Source: Paramacrobiotus metropolitanus (Eukaryota; Tardigrada; Eutardigrada; Parachela; Macrobiotidae). Taken from it: a DNA stretch of 64,000 nt. Both the position numbers and the translations under genes were made by a program. A model generated the notes under the pieces. The model did not search any database. It was not told where the DNA came from and was given only the letters and a program-made list of their open reading frames with translations. How positions within the stretch are numbered: the first letter of the stretch is position 1; the number at the start of each line of letters is the position of its first letter. The stretch is taken from positions 186,001 through 250,000 of the forward strand of contig NW_026570309.1 in assembly GCF_019649055.1 (NCBI RefSeq). The letters are read 5' to 3'. This document shows positions 33,410-43,992 of the stretch, piece by piece.

Positions 33410-33928
33410 CACTGAAACTTCTCTACAACATACACCGTCCGTTCCCGGCTTTCTGAATGTTACAGAGGGGTGTATGTTATACAGAAGCACTGCCCCAGGG
33501 ACACTGCCCTCAGGGGCACAGCCCCCGGGGGTGTTCCTTAACCAAAAAATTAACAAAATATCATTATTCGGTCTGTATGGACATTATTCGGTCTGAATGT
33601 TGGTTTTGCTGTCCTTTTGCACGCTTGGAGTTGGAAGATCCGGTACTAAACAGATTAAAAACAGAAGCCGGAACTTCCTTTTAGAGACACCGAAATGGTT
33701 TTTTTACCCCAGCCCAGCCAACCGTATATTACGCAGGGGTTGAATAAGCCGGTAAAAATGTTACCGGTTCCATAAAAGGTGTATGTTATAGCTGTAAAGG
33801 GGTGAATGTTATAAAGAGAACTGCCCCTGTGTTATAGTCTACCGGACGGTTTGGTTCCCAGCCTCATGCATGCAGTATTAAAAGGGGTGAATGTTATAGG
33901 AAGGTGAATGTTAAGAGGAGTTTCACTG
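33410..33928. mobile_element. TA-flanked non-autonomous DNA transposon (pogo/Tigger-like ends)
   Basis: This 519-bp element has terminal inverted repeats CACTGAAACTTCTCTACA and CAGTGAAACTCCTCTTAA (right end read on the minus strand), flanked by TA on both sides. The interior holds repeated GGGGTGAATGTTATA-type words and a GC-rich CCCCAGGG..CCCCCGGGGG tract, but no transposase. CAGTGAAAC-like ends and a TA target fit the Tc1/mariner-pogo superfamily. It lies about 240 bases upstream of the serpin B promoter. Confidence 0.65.
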
Positions 33929-35524
33929 TAATAGGGAAACGCGTGAAAATATTTGAATGAAGTTTAAGGTGATAATTACGGTGTAGACAACAGACGCACC
34001 AGAGAATTAGCTTTGGTTGAGTTCTAAGAGATTGAGTATGCGTAGTACATGGCCGCTCGAGAATTTTCTGATGTCGGCACAAAATAATTAAGTAGACAAG
34101 TTACTGAAAACCCTTTGCGTGTCGCCTTGTACAACTACTTGTATTAATTGGGCGTAATACGTAAATAATTTATTTTGTAACATTATTTCAACGGTCTCGG
34201 TATATACTGTATTCGTAAGTCGTAACATAATAATTTTTATTGACACTTTATCGGCAGTATAGTATAAATCATTGAGAACTTAAAGCATGAGAGTCAGTGC
34301 GTGCAGGGCAGCACTGTCGTAGCAGATTAAAATCAGAGGGAGAAGCGGCAACGAAGAAACCAGCTACAAAATAGCCTGCTGGCACAGCAGTCTAAAATTC
34401 AAGTAAAACTGTAAACCGACTTCCATGCCCAACCTAACGCCACAATTTCTGGAACCAAATCTTCATCTCCTTCTGTGAAATCTGCACCCCGTAAGGATAT
34501 TAAATCAAAAAATCCGAAGCGAAGGGCCGGGGGAAAGATCGTACGAAATCGAAGGCACCGGGGAACGGATAAATTCGGGACAGCATGAACGTGTCCAAAA
34601 GGCTTTTAGCCTTCGTGAGTATCATTGTGTCTAAATTAAAAGTACGTAATCTGATCGACCCGGGTATCACCGTCCTTTCCACCTTCCCCGACGAGCGACT
34701 TCCACCGCAATATTGACTAGCAAAGTGCCAAGCTGCCTACCACTCGTCCTTTGCCAAATCCCGGAAGTAAAAGTGAAAGCGCCCCAACTGACCTGTGCAG
34801 TGTGCATCACACGCGCCGGTTCCGTTCCTTCACAGAATCTTTGATGATTGCACTCGTATAGATTAATGTCAATTTATACTCGCTCGCTAATTCGCAATGC
34901 AGTACCCGCAAAAATTTTCTACCATTTGCCCCTATATAAATCCATAATTATTGTTAAATGTACAATAATAACAAAAATTATTTGCACTTGGAATTTCAAA
35001 AAGTAGGATCCTGCATTATGAATACAAATAATTGGTAAATGCATGCAAATTATGCAGTTTTTGAGTGAATGGATTCGAACTAGCAAGCAGTCATACGCAC
35101 AAACAAGTCGAAAAGTTGGGCGTCTTTATGACTTCGCTCATCCCCAATGCTGTTGCCTTTCGATATTCTAGATATTTGATAATGTCACTAATAATTATCC
35201 AGTTACAATAAAAAACTGAAAAGTATGTATGCGCTCCGTGTGCTTTGGAATTCGTAACTGACAGGACAATATCGAAGTTATTCCTTATATTTTGAAAACA
35301 AGCAGCTACGCCATCGGCGCCGACGAAAGCTCAAGAGCGGTCAACACGAGGCGTTTGCCGTTTTGCCGTTTGGTCAGCTTGACAGTGAGATGGCTATCCG
35401 AGTTATCTGTAGTTGACGTTAATAGAATAGGAAATTCATTTTCCCGCTATTTCTGGAGGAAGACCCAGCCCGTGACAAGTAAGACAGAGTTGCCGGTTTT
35501 GACGAGAACACCTACAGTCTGTTC
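33929..35524. other. Spacer without a recognised gene
   Basis: AT-rich sequence with no coding-like ORF over 62 codons. Around 34260-34760 GC content rises and short ORFs appear on both strands, but none is conserved with anything else in the window. Confidence 0.45.
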
Positions 35525-36280
35525 ATGTTTGTGAAAGGAGCTAGCTGTACGCGAACTGAAGTCGTGAACCACTTGTTGCGTCGCCGGCTACTGGCCGGTC
35601 AGCTTTCGGACAACTTCCGAACAACCGTCAAAAATTCCGCAGACAAATTAAAATCAACATGGGAAATGTCGCACCGGCGCAGGGTAAACGTAAAGCAGAG
35701 ACACAAGACAAGTCGGATGAACTGCCGTCAAAGGTTAACAAGATCGAAAAAGAGTAAAAATGTGAACAGCAAGGCAGCCAGATCTATGGAAAAGGCCCTC
35801 TCTTCGAAACGAGCAGTCCTGCATGCCCAGTCACCCGTTAAATTACCGGTAGAAAGCGTTAAGGAGTCAGTGTGCGAAGAGCAGTCGCTGATTACTGGAC
35901 GACCAAAGGCGCCAGTGTTCATACAGCAATACCCGGTACAGGAAGCATGGCCAGAGCCGAAACCTCGGGCAAAAAGCAGCATCGAGGAAGATGAGGCGGC
36001 GGCAGCCGTGCTTCAGCAGTTAATGGACAATGCCAATAATTCAATGAAGTCCAGTCCGAGCGACGAAGATCCAATAATTCTACCAGTACATGAAGCATCG
36101 CCAGAGCCGGGATGCCGGACGGAAAGCGATATTAAGGAAGACGAGGAAGCGGCAGCGATGCTTCAGCAGCTACTGGAAAGCTACAGCGATCCGGTCCGCG
36201 AAGAACCAGTTATTCATATTCCTGACCGTGATGACGACACTAGGCCGGAACTGGCACGGATCCAGGTACAGATAATATGA
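35525..36280 (+). CDS. Unrecognised protein with a duplicated acidic motif
   Basis: An open frame of 251 codons starts at ATG 35525 and ends with TGA at 36278. The first ~100 residues are strongly basic (RRR, KKSK clusters); the rest is acidic. Two repeats of about 35 residues follow each other. One begins VQEAWPEPKPRAKSS and has EEDEAAAAVLQQLMDNA; the other begins VHEASPEPGCRTESD and has EDEEAAAMLQQLLESY. Conservation of the repeats in this frame is the main evidence that it is or was translated. I know no family with this layout. Start choice is uncertain: an ATG at 35659 opens an overlapping frame of 32 codons with plausible Lys/Glu-rich composition before a stop, so a frameshift or missed intron near 35757 is possible. 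Confidence 0.5.
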   Translation: MFVKGASCTRTEVVNHLLRRRLLAGQLSDNFRTTVKNSADKLKSTWEMSHRRRVNVKQRHKTSRMNCRQRLTRSKKSKNVNSKAARSMEKALSSKRAVLHAQSPVKLPVESVKESVCEEQSLITGRPKAPVFIQQYPVQEAWPEPKPRAKSSIEEDEAAAAVLQQLMDNANNSMKSSPSDEDPIILPVHEASPEPGCRTESDIKEDEEAAAMLQQLLESYSDPVREEPVIHIPDRDDDTRPELARIQVQII

Positions 36281-38113
36281 GAACCATGATCGCAATATTG
36301 TCGCATTCAGTGCTTTTAAAGTTTTAACACCCTTAAGGCTTAAATTAATTCCGCCAGGTTTAAGAGTAACCTTATTTACGGCAGCGCCGCCGAAAGTACG
36401 GAAAGTACGCTACTGACGTAGAAAACAATCAGTCGATTCCATTACTTTTTCAGAGTAATTTTTGTTCGTACCTTGTAGTTCCAAATTACCAATAATATAC
36501 CAATTGCGCCAACACGAATCGCGACATACTTACATCGAATTTCACCCTTTACATCCTTACATCGAAGCTCAAAAACGGCCTGATTGGCTGGGCTTCGATG
36601 TAAGTCAATTTTTGCTCAAAGTCTGTCGCGGGGCGGTGACGTAAACCGTTACACAGATGGGCGTACCTTGTAACGGGTCTAAGCGACGCCCTGTTACTTA
36701 CAAACTTCGCTTTTCTGTGGTTTTGATTGGTGGGTCAGCATTCTGAGTTAGATCAAGGCTGCCCACCGCCAATGGCAAAATTCGAAACCACGTGGTACAA
36801 ATTCAGTACTTTGAGTGGTCTATCAAGAAAAAATCACAACTTGTTTGGTGTCCTTTATTTTATTACGAGTATTTCTTTTTAATTATTCTATTTTTTGAAA
36901 TATTTGTCCATATAAATGGAGTTTTCGCATGAAAGGCTTTTTCATTTTACAATTTCCTGACGGAGATCATGCAGGGTAGCCTGCTCACTGGGTTCCCAGT
37001 TGTTTGCGTCTGGGCTATTATCAGTGCTACGAGCAAACGTTGTTTATCCTTTACCCACTCAGATATTTTGTGGATAAGTATTTTAGCAAGTTATGCAGAT
37101 AAGCTAAGAAGTAGCTGGAAAAATTTCAAATCTTTTCCGCTTTCTTGGAAAATCTGCAAAACAATGTTGTTGACGTTTCTTCAATTATCTTGCGGGGAAC
37201 CCTGCGTGCTGGCTAACCAGCTGGCTCTTGTTAATGCAGCAGTACCTACTGGGCAGAGTGTTTGATTCTTGCCAGCCTTTATTAACTGGATAGCCATCCA
37301 TGGTAAGCAAGACCATCAAATGAAAACTTTTATTATTTTACGACTTATAGTATGTGAAATACTTTCAACCAAAACTTTCAGATTACGCAATAAAGCGAGC
37401 ATGTTTGTGATTATTCTTTTTCATCTGGTTGCGGGTTCCCGCTTATCTGGCTACCCAGAGGAAGATATTTGACAAATAACTGTCATTTTGCTGTTGTGCG
37501 GTGTATAAGGCCAGCTTGGTGAAATTTTTAAGTTGCGAGCCAGGGCATTTATTTTATATTTCTGACGCCAGAAAAAAGTAATTCTCAATAAAGCCGTAAT
37601 TTCAATAAATATCGGCAATAAGCAGCACGTATAAATCGAACATGTCAGCGTCACCTATTGAGGTATGTGCGTCCTGTCTGTTTTGCGCACACCGTCCCCG
37701 TTAACACGGACATACATGCAAGCCGTGAAAACGGGCGCGGTTTTGCATACTTTGTATGTAAATGCACGCTGAAATCTTTGTAAGTAAGTCCCTGATGCGC
37801 CTATGCGCAATGACTATAATATTATCTCTCCGAGAACTGGAAGCAGGCGGCTGTGTGTGAGTCAGTGTGACTGTGTTACGAGCTATGATTACCGCCACCG
37901 GTGGCGGGTCTTATGAAAGTTTTCTAAAATTTAATACTGTAAACATTCCCGTATTTAAAATTTAATAGCTAAGCAGACTAAGCTAAGTAGCCTTAAGTTT
38001 GCTTGATTGCACTTGTAACTTGTTGCAGAAGTTCAGAACGATTACATAGAAGTATTCATCTTTTTCTGCTATCCTTACAGTTAACTGACAATCGAATACA
38101 GCGATCACCCGTA
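36281..38113. other. Spacer upstream of TAF9
   Basis: No gene is supported. It contains a perfect 13-bp hairpin at 36556-36604 and a possible small foldback element at about 36972-37455. The element has ends GGGTAGCC and GGCTACCC, with GGGTTCCC words just inside both ends. I see no clear target duplication. Confidence 0.45.
36556..36604. repeat. Inverted repeat, 13-bp perfect arms
   Basis: CTTACATCGAAGC at 36556-36568 and its exact reverse complement at 36592-36604, separated by 23 bases. Part of the arm (TTACATCGAA) also occurs just upstream near 36531. Confidence 0.7.
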
Positions 38114-38542
38114 ATGTCTACGCAGAAATCAACGTTGCCGAAGGCCGTGCACGACATGAAGCGTGTCGTGGAGAAGACATGTGGCAAATCCATGGAGGCT
38201 GGCGTCGTGGAGCGTCTAGTGGATTTCGAGTACGAATACGTGATGGAGCTGCTCCAGGACGCCCGTCACATCTCGCAGTACCTGGGCAAGAAGGACATCG
38301 ACGTGGAGGATGTGAAGCTTGCCAAGGAGATGAGCGACAAGAGCACGGCCAATGCACCCCGACCCAGCAAACCCGTGCTGACGGCGCTGGCGCAGAAAAT
38401 CAACGAGATCCCCTTGCCCCAGATCAAGCAGACCTTCGGATTGCGGATACCCGGGGATCGGTTCTGTATGACGTCGTGCAATTATCAGACGATGGACGTG
38501 GTGGAGCACGAGGAATCCCCGACGATGAATGGGGGGCCGTGA
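38114..38542 (+). CDS. TAF9: Transcription initiation factor TFIID subunit 9
   Basis: A single exon encodes 142 residues. Residues ~10-75 form the TAF9 histone fold (KAVHDMKRVVEKTCGKSMEA, then FEYEYVMELLQDARHISQYL and IDVEDVKLA), which pairs with TAF6 in TFIID and SAGA-type complexes in the nucleus. The stretch after it, ALAQKINEIPLPQIK and LRIPGDRFCMTSCNYQ, is the conserved TAF9 segment that follows the fold. The protein stops ~20 residues later, so it lacks the long C-terminal extension of the human and fly proteins (over 250 residues). That may be a real lineage shortening or a missed downstream exon. Start ATG at 38114 gives the expected short N terminus (MSTQKSTLP). Identification is firm. 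Confidence 0.92.
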   Translation: MSTQKSTLPKAVHDMKRVVEKTCGKSMEAGVVERLVDFEYEYVMELLQDARHISQYLGKKDIDVEDVKLAKEMSDKSTANAPRPSKPVLTALAQKINEIPLPQIKQTFGLRIPGDRFCMTSCNYQTMDVVEHEESPTMNGGP

Positions 38543-39753
38543 TTGTGTTGTCGTTTTTTTGTATGTTGACGGAGGGGAGAATGCTGCACCACGGGCGGCT
38601 GTAATCTGTTCGGTCTGCTGAACGGACAAATTGTTAAATTAATGACAGTATTCAGTGATATTTTCTCTCTTGTTTATTGTGTATTCTAGTACTTCTACTC
38701 TTGTCTGTTGAGACATTCAATTATTCGGTGAGCTAGTTAAAGCCTAGTTTATGGTTAGCACATCTGAAATAAAAACCATGATAAAATCAGCAGCAGTTTT
38801 TTACAATTTATACTCGCCTTCGATTCGGTCGATTTCTGTACGAGTAGCATTTTTGTGTGCGCCATTACGCCAGTTGGCATGATTTTCGCATCGGTTTGCT
38901 CCCAATCAACGCATCTGCAACATGAAATCCTTTTTTTATGATTTATTTTTAATTCCAACAGATGACTTGCAAAAAAAGCCACATTCTTTACGGAAACGAA
39001 AAAAGAAACAAATGGGGATTTTGAAAAATCTGCAAGACAAAACCGCATTAAACTGCCACGTCGGGCGGTTGTAATTGCCACAAGCGCCGGAAGTCCTTGA
39101 TTTTCCGTTCTTTTCAATTTTCAGCTTATAGCCTTCACTGAATTATAAATCACGTCAGATAGAAAAGTGATTTCCACAGGAGAACAGGCCAACTGGAAGG
39201 AAATCGCCCGTGTGTGTTACGAGCCGATGCGTTTCCGGCAGTCAAAATACAGTACCGCACTCAGACCGGTACTATAGGGCGAGTTACTACGAACTTGCGA
39301 GTGTAGTGTACAATACAGTATTACTGTTTGACCGTAAAGTTTTTATCAGAATAATTCGGCATTCTGTACTGTATTTTAGGCTGTAAACTAAAACTGAATT
39401 AGGCTTTGACATATTGCAACGCTTTCGCTTTGCCAGTTTTAGTCAGAAGGATGTACGGTATGTTGCTAATTATCGTGTTGTATCTGTACCTCGTATTTTG
39501 GGAAAGCGTCGGAAACGTATCGCGAGTTTTACATAAGTTGTTGTGGTCCATATGGCCAACCATGCCGACGTGGAATGCCAGCTCGTACAATTCTTACGTA
39601 GCCCAGACAGACAGATTGTGCCGAGCCGGCGCTGCCAATCATATTTCTTCACGTCGTTAGCAGTCGTCAGTCCTTCGCCGTTCTAGAAGAGTGGCACCAA
39701 TTCGCAGATTCACTTTGTCCCGGATTGTGCATTCTCCTCTTTTCCGTGCAACA
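38543..39753. other. Spacer between TAF9 and PPIB
   Basis: I see no gene. TACGAGTA occurs at 38839. Short ORFs on both strands around 39400-39650 overlap each other and have no family features. The PPIB promoter must lie here, but no TATA box stands out. Confidence 0.45.
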
Positions 39754-41508
39754 ATGGGTCTCCTTGGTGTTAGTGTGATTTTATTGGGTAGTCTTGCCAT
39801 CCTGGGTTATGCCGAGGATCCAGCGAAAGGACCGAAAGTCACGGATAAGGTAAAAATGCAGTCAACTGAGCATTCGTGAATGAAGAGAACTGCTCTTTCT
39901 GCATCTGCTGTATGTTCCATCATTTATTGTGCCAGTTGGCCATGCATGCTGTGTGGTTTGCAGGTGTTCTTTGATATTGAGATCGGAGGCGAGAAGGCCG
40001 GGCGCATCGTGATCGGACTGTTTGGGAAGACGGTGCCCAAAACGGTGAAGAATTTCGTGGAGCTGGCACGGCGTCATGAGACGGAGCCCAGCGCCGACGG
40101 CTCACTGGTGGGCTACAAGGGCAGCAAATTTCACCGGGTGATCAAGGATTTCATGATCCAAGGTTAGCTGATGGCGATGCACTCGAGTGCCGCGCTAATC
40201 GGGTGGTGCAAGGGCTTTTCTAATTTTTGAATATTTATAACTACAGTCTTCGCTACTCATTTCCGCTCATGCATCCATCCACTGGTTACTGAGTAACTCA
40301 TTGACTTTTTGCCTTTTTACAAACCCAAATTACTAAATTTTTGTAATGTGTTTTGTATTATTTATACTTGTTGTGTTGCGTTTGTTCCATTTTACTTGAA
40401 TTTCTTGAACAGCTTTTTTTGGAAAAGAATCTAAGTTCAAAAGAAATTTGAATTTTTGAAATCTGTTATTGACAAATAAAATGATTTACTGTATAATTAA
40501 TAAGAAAAGTGAATAACATGAAATTTAATTAATAAAGTGTTTATTGTATTTTTTATTGTATATGTAAATTGTTATTGACTGCACATTTTCAGCTTTGACT
40601 GCCTTTGAGTACGTTATACTCGTATGTAAGTACTTAAATTACGATTTATGTAATTGGAAATGTTGCTGGTTGCAGGAGGCGACTTCACGAAAGGTGATGG
40701 AACTGGCGGCAAGAGTATTTATGGAGAACGCTTTGCTGACGAGAACTTTAAGGTAAATATTTCTCGTACTGTAAGTTAAGGTGAATCTAACAACTATTAT
40801 CTATGTAGTTTCAAAGATTAATACAATTCGCATTGACGATAAATTAAAGAATATTTTCCGCTGTTGTAGCTGAAGCACTACGGTGCTGGCTGGCTGTCCA
40901 TGGCCAACGCTGGTAAAGACACCAACGGAAGCCAGTTTTTCATCACAACCGTCCAGACGACGTGGCTCGACGGGCGCCACGTGGTGTTCGGAAAAATCCT
41001 CGAAGGCATGGTACGGTGAAGCTAAATATAATTAATTCCAGGGATGTACTTCGAAGATACTCTGTAGCTGTACTTTTGCAAATTTTTGTTGAATTAAAAT
41101 CAGCAATTAATATTCGTGAATTAAACCGTCTCAGTGGGCGGATTAATTTTGAATTAATACGTATTAATATTACTGCGATTAAATCAGTTGTTTTTGTACC
41201 GTTGATACTGATGGTCTTATGTACGTTGATCATTCATATGGGATTTTAATGGACTTCCAAATTTACAGTCTTTTTGCCGGTTTTTGTACTAGTGTTTTTG
41301 GCGTCGTTCACGTTTTTTCAAAAAATTATAAAAAATTCTTGCGCATTGTAATGCATAGAGTCGATGTTATTTTCAGGATGTGGTTAGGAAAATCGAGAAA
41401 GGCGAGACAGATCGTGGCGACAAGCCGAAGAAGGAAGTGGTCATTGCGGATTCGGGTGTGATTGAGGTGCCGGAACCCTTTTCGGTCGGCAAGGATAACG
41501 CTGTTTAA
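39754..41508 (+). CDS. PPIB: Peptidyl-prolyl cis-trans isomerase B (ER cyclophilin)
   Basis: Five exons: 39754-39849, 39964-40162, 40676-40752, 40870-41010 and 41377-41508, giving 214 residues. Residues 1-21 are a signal peptide ([20 protein letters not shown]), which places it in the secretory pathway. The cyclophilin fold follows: [24 protein letters not shown] with the catalytic Arg and the Phe and Gln of the active site, [23 protein letters not shown], and [10 protein letters not shown] with the cyclosporin-binding Trp. It should catalyse proline isomerisation during protein folding in the ER, where PPIB also assists collagen maturation. The C terminus is SVGKDNAV, not a KDEL-type signal; vertebrate PPIB likewise lacks KDEL. 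Another in-frame codon upstream does not give a better signal peptide. Confidence 0.95.
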
Positions 41509-43992
41509 AACTCAGACGCTGCGCGTAGATATTGGTTAATTTGTGCCTTTTAGGTTTTTCGTTATTCAAATTTGTTTTATCGCAGATCATTTTGATCGAT
41601 GGGGATTTTGTTGTTAATTTTTAGGATTTCTGTCAAACTTTTAACTTTCTGGTCAACCGGTTTATGTTATCTCTGATGTACTTTTGGCTGCTTGCATAGA
41701 GAAAAAACTAGTAAAAATCTTTTATGTTTGTAATTTCGTATTGTCAAGTCCAAACGGTTTGTGCATCTGCAAATAGTGCCAAATACAGTGTTTGACTGTG
41801 TTTCCAATTTCGAAATTCCACGTACAGAGACGTCACACGTGTACTCTTGGTAATAATTTTATCGTTTTGTCCAAAATGATCTACATCGTTGGATTTTATC
41901 CACAAAAAACATCTGTCTACACAATTAAATGGAAGAATGTTTTTGAAAAGTTTGCAACCAAACATGTGAATGTTAAAATTGAAAATTCTGTGGAAAACGC
42001 AAAACGCGTAGATATGTACTTACAGTGGACTTCAAAAAGGTGATACATTCGGTCCGCGACCGACAATTCATTAGTCAAGACCAAATGACCAATAAAATGA
42101 CCAATAAACTGCAAACATGCAACTGAGCACAGACTCATGCTGAATTCAAACACTTGCGCCGCGCACAGTTCCGAACGCAAACCATCCACCGATACCTCAA
42201 ACGAAAGAAAAAACAATTACAAGAATTTTGATACCAAACAAGCTGTTTTTTATGCGATCTAAAAGAAAATCGAGGCACTCAAAGTTTCTCGTAGACAAAG
42301 CTCCCCTTAGACAATTTGAATCCACGGTTGAGTTTCAGTTTTCACGCAGAAAAAGTATGCTTTGTCTACGAGAAACTTTAAGTGCCTCGATTTTCTCTTG
42401 GACTCCATAAAATACAACTTGTCTGGTATCAAAATTCTTATAATTTTTTTCTCTTTCGTTTGAGATATCGCTGGACAGTTTTCGTTGGGAAATGTGCAAG
42501 TTGCAAGTGATAATATCAGCAGGCCGATGGCCAGCACGGAAGTTGGGTGTTTGAGTACAGGTAAGTTCCTGGTTGCGCGCGTTTTGTGGGTGGGTGGGTT
42601 TTGTAACACCTTTTTGAATTCCATTGTATTGCTAGGCGAACCTTTCATGGCTTTATTCAGGCAGTGATGGCTGCCAATCAACTACGAAAGTCTCCACATC
42701 TACTGCCGGCACTGTTCAGTCAGCATACTCGTATAAAAAGTCAAAACCAAACCGGGTAAATCTTTCTTTCATTTACACTTGACGATTCGCAACCTCAGGC
42801 GGCTCTACGCACTATTCACCAACATTTGCAACAATGACAATTTTTTTCCACGAAGCGCAACATCCGCGGCGGTTTCGATCTTCCGTGTGGGCAGTGACTG
42901 GGCCCAAGCGGACGACGATTTGCTGATATGCTCTACTTCAAAAATTGGCGAGAATATTATTATCCCAAGTGCTTAATAGAACCAGAAACCGTGTTTCCTG
43001 TTACGGCGGTAAATTTATCAGTCCGTAGTGGAAATTTCAGGCGGCATCAGGACAATGTATAAAGCACGTACGGGTGGTTTTCGAAAAAGGCATTCATAAC
43101 TTCACATCCCGGTGCTGCTCAAAGACTGTCGGCACGTCAAGCATATTTTTTTAAATCTAGACTTTATAAAACTTGAGAAAAATGCGGGAAATGCCAAACT
43201 TTTACAGCTACGGTGGGATGCAGAATTCATGATTGCTTTTTCTCGAAAGCTAACTGGGTCTGGGACCGGAAGTGTTCCTTTGCGTAGAGGGCCTTGTTTA
43301 GAAGGTATCATACTTTCATCATCAATACACATCATCCAAGCTGCAGCATGAAAAAGGATTAACGCATAAACCTCTGAAGGACTGATCTTGCCGCTACACA
43401 GATGTCCAACACTTTGACCATGTACCCCAGTGACCCTCTAAAGCTTAGTTGCACAGTTCGATAAAATACTAAACAAATAAAACCCCGCGGTAGACGCTCG
43501 CCACACCATCTACCGATGCAGATTTTCAACTCAACCCGAAATAAAACAAAACAATTTGCATAAGAAATTGCATAGATTTGCATAGGACGCACATTTTATA
43601 GTTCCATGCACGGCAGGTACGAAATGCGTATGAAAAACTGCAGCCGAGTTCACAGCGGCTATATACAACAAATGAATAAAATTCAGTGATACCTTGGAGG
43701 ATCAAAACACACTGCCAAATTGACAAGATCAGCATGGAATCTGATGAGCGCCCAGTGCGATCACGAGTACTGCTTGCACTACAAAGGATACAATACATAG
43801 AACTGATAAAACTGTAGAATGATGTAAATTATTTCACCGTGTCAGCATATATGCGCGTGGAACAGTTTGCCTAATCGATGCAAACGACTGTCGCACACCA
43901 CAGTAAAGCCGAACTGATCATACGTTATTGACATCGCATCCTTTCAAAATGTGTACAAATTACCTGTTCGCAGCAGAATCCATGCAACGATA
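41509..43992. other. Spacer between PPIB and the chemoreceptor gene
   Basis: I see no gene. The only structured part is the foldback element at 42191-42470 (separate entry). TACTCGTA occurs at 42726. ORFs up to 124 codons near 42300-42680 run through the foldback arms and are not credible. Confidence 0.5.
42191..42470. repeat. Long foldback (inverted-repeat) element
   Basis: Arms of about 110 bases (42191-42300 and 42360-42470) are near-perfect reverse complements around a 59-base centre. They share TCGAGGCACT, TTTCTCGTAGACAAAG and TTTTGATACCA. Weaker similarity continues outward to about 42140 and 42510. It looks like a MITE or foldback transposon. No clear target duplication was seen. Confidence 0.75.
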
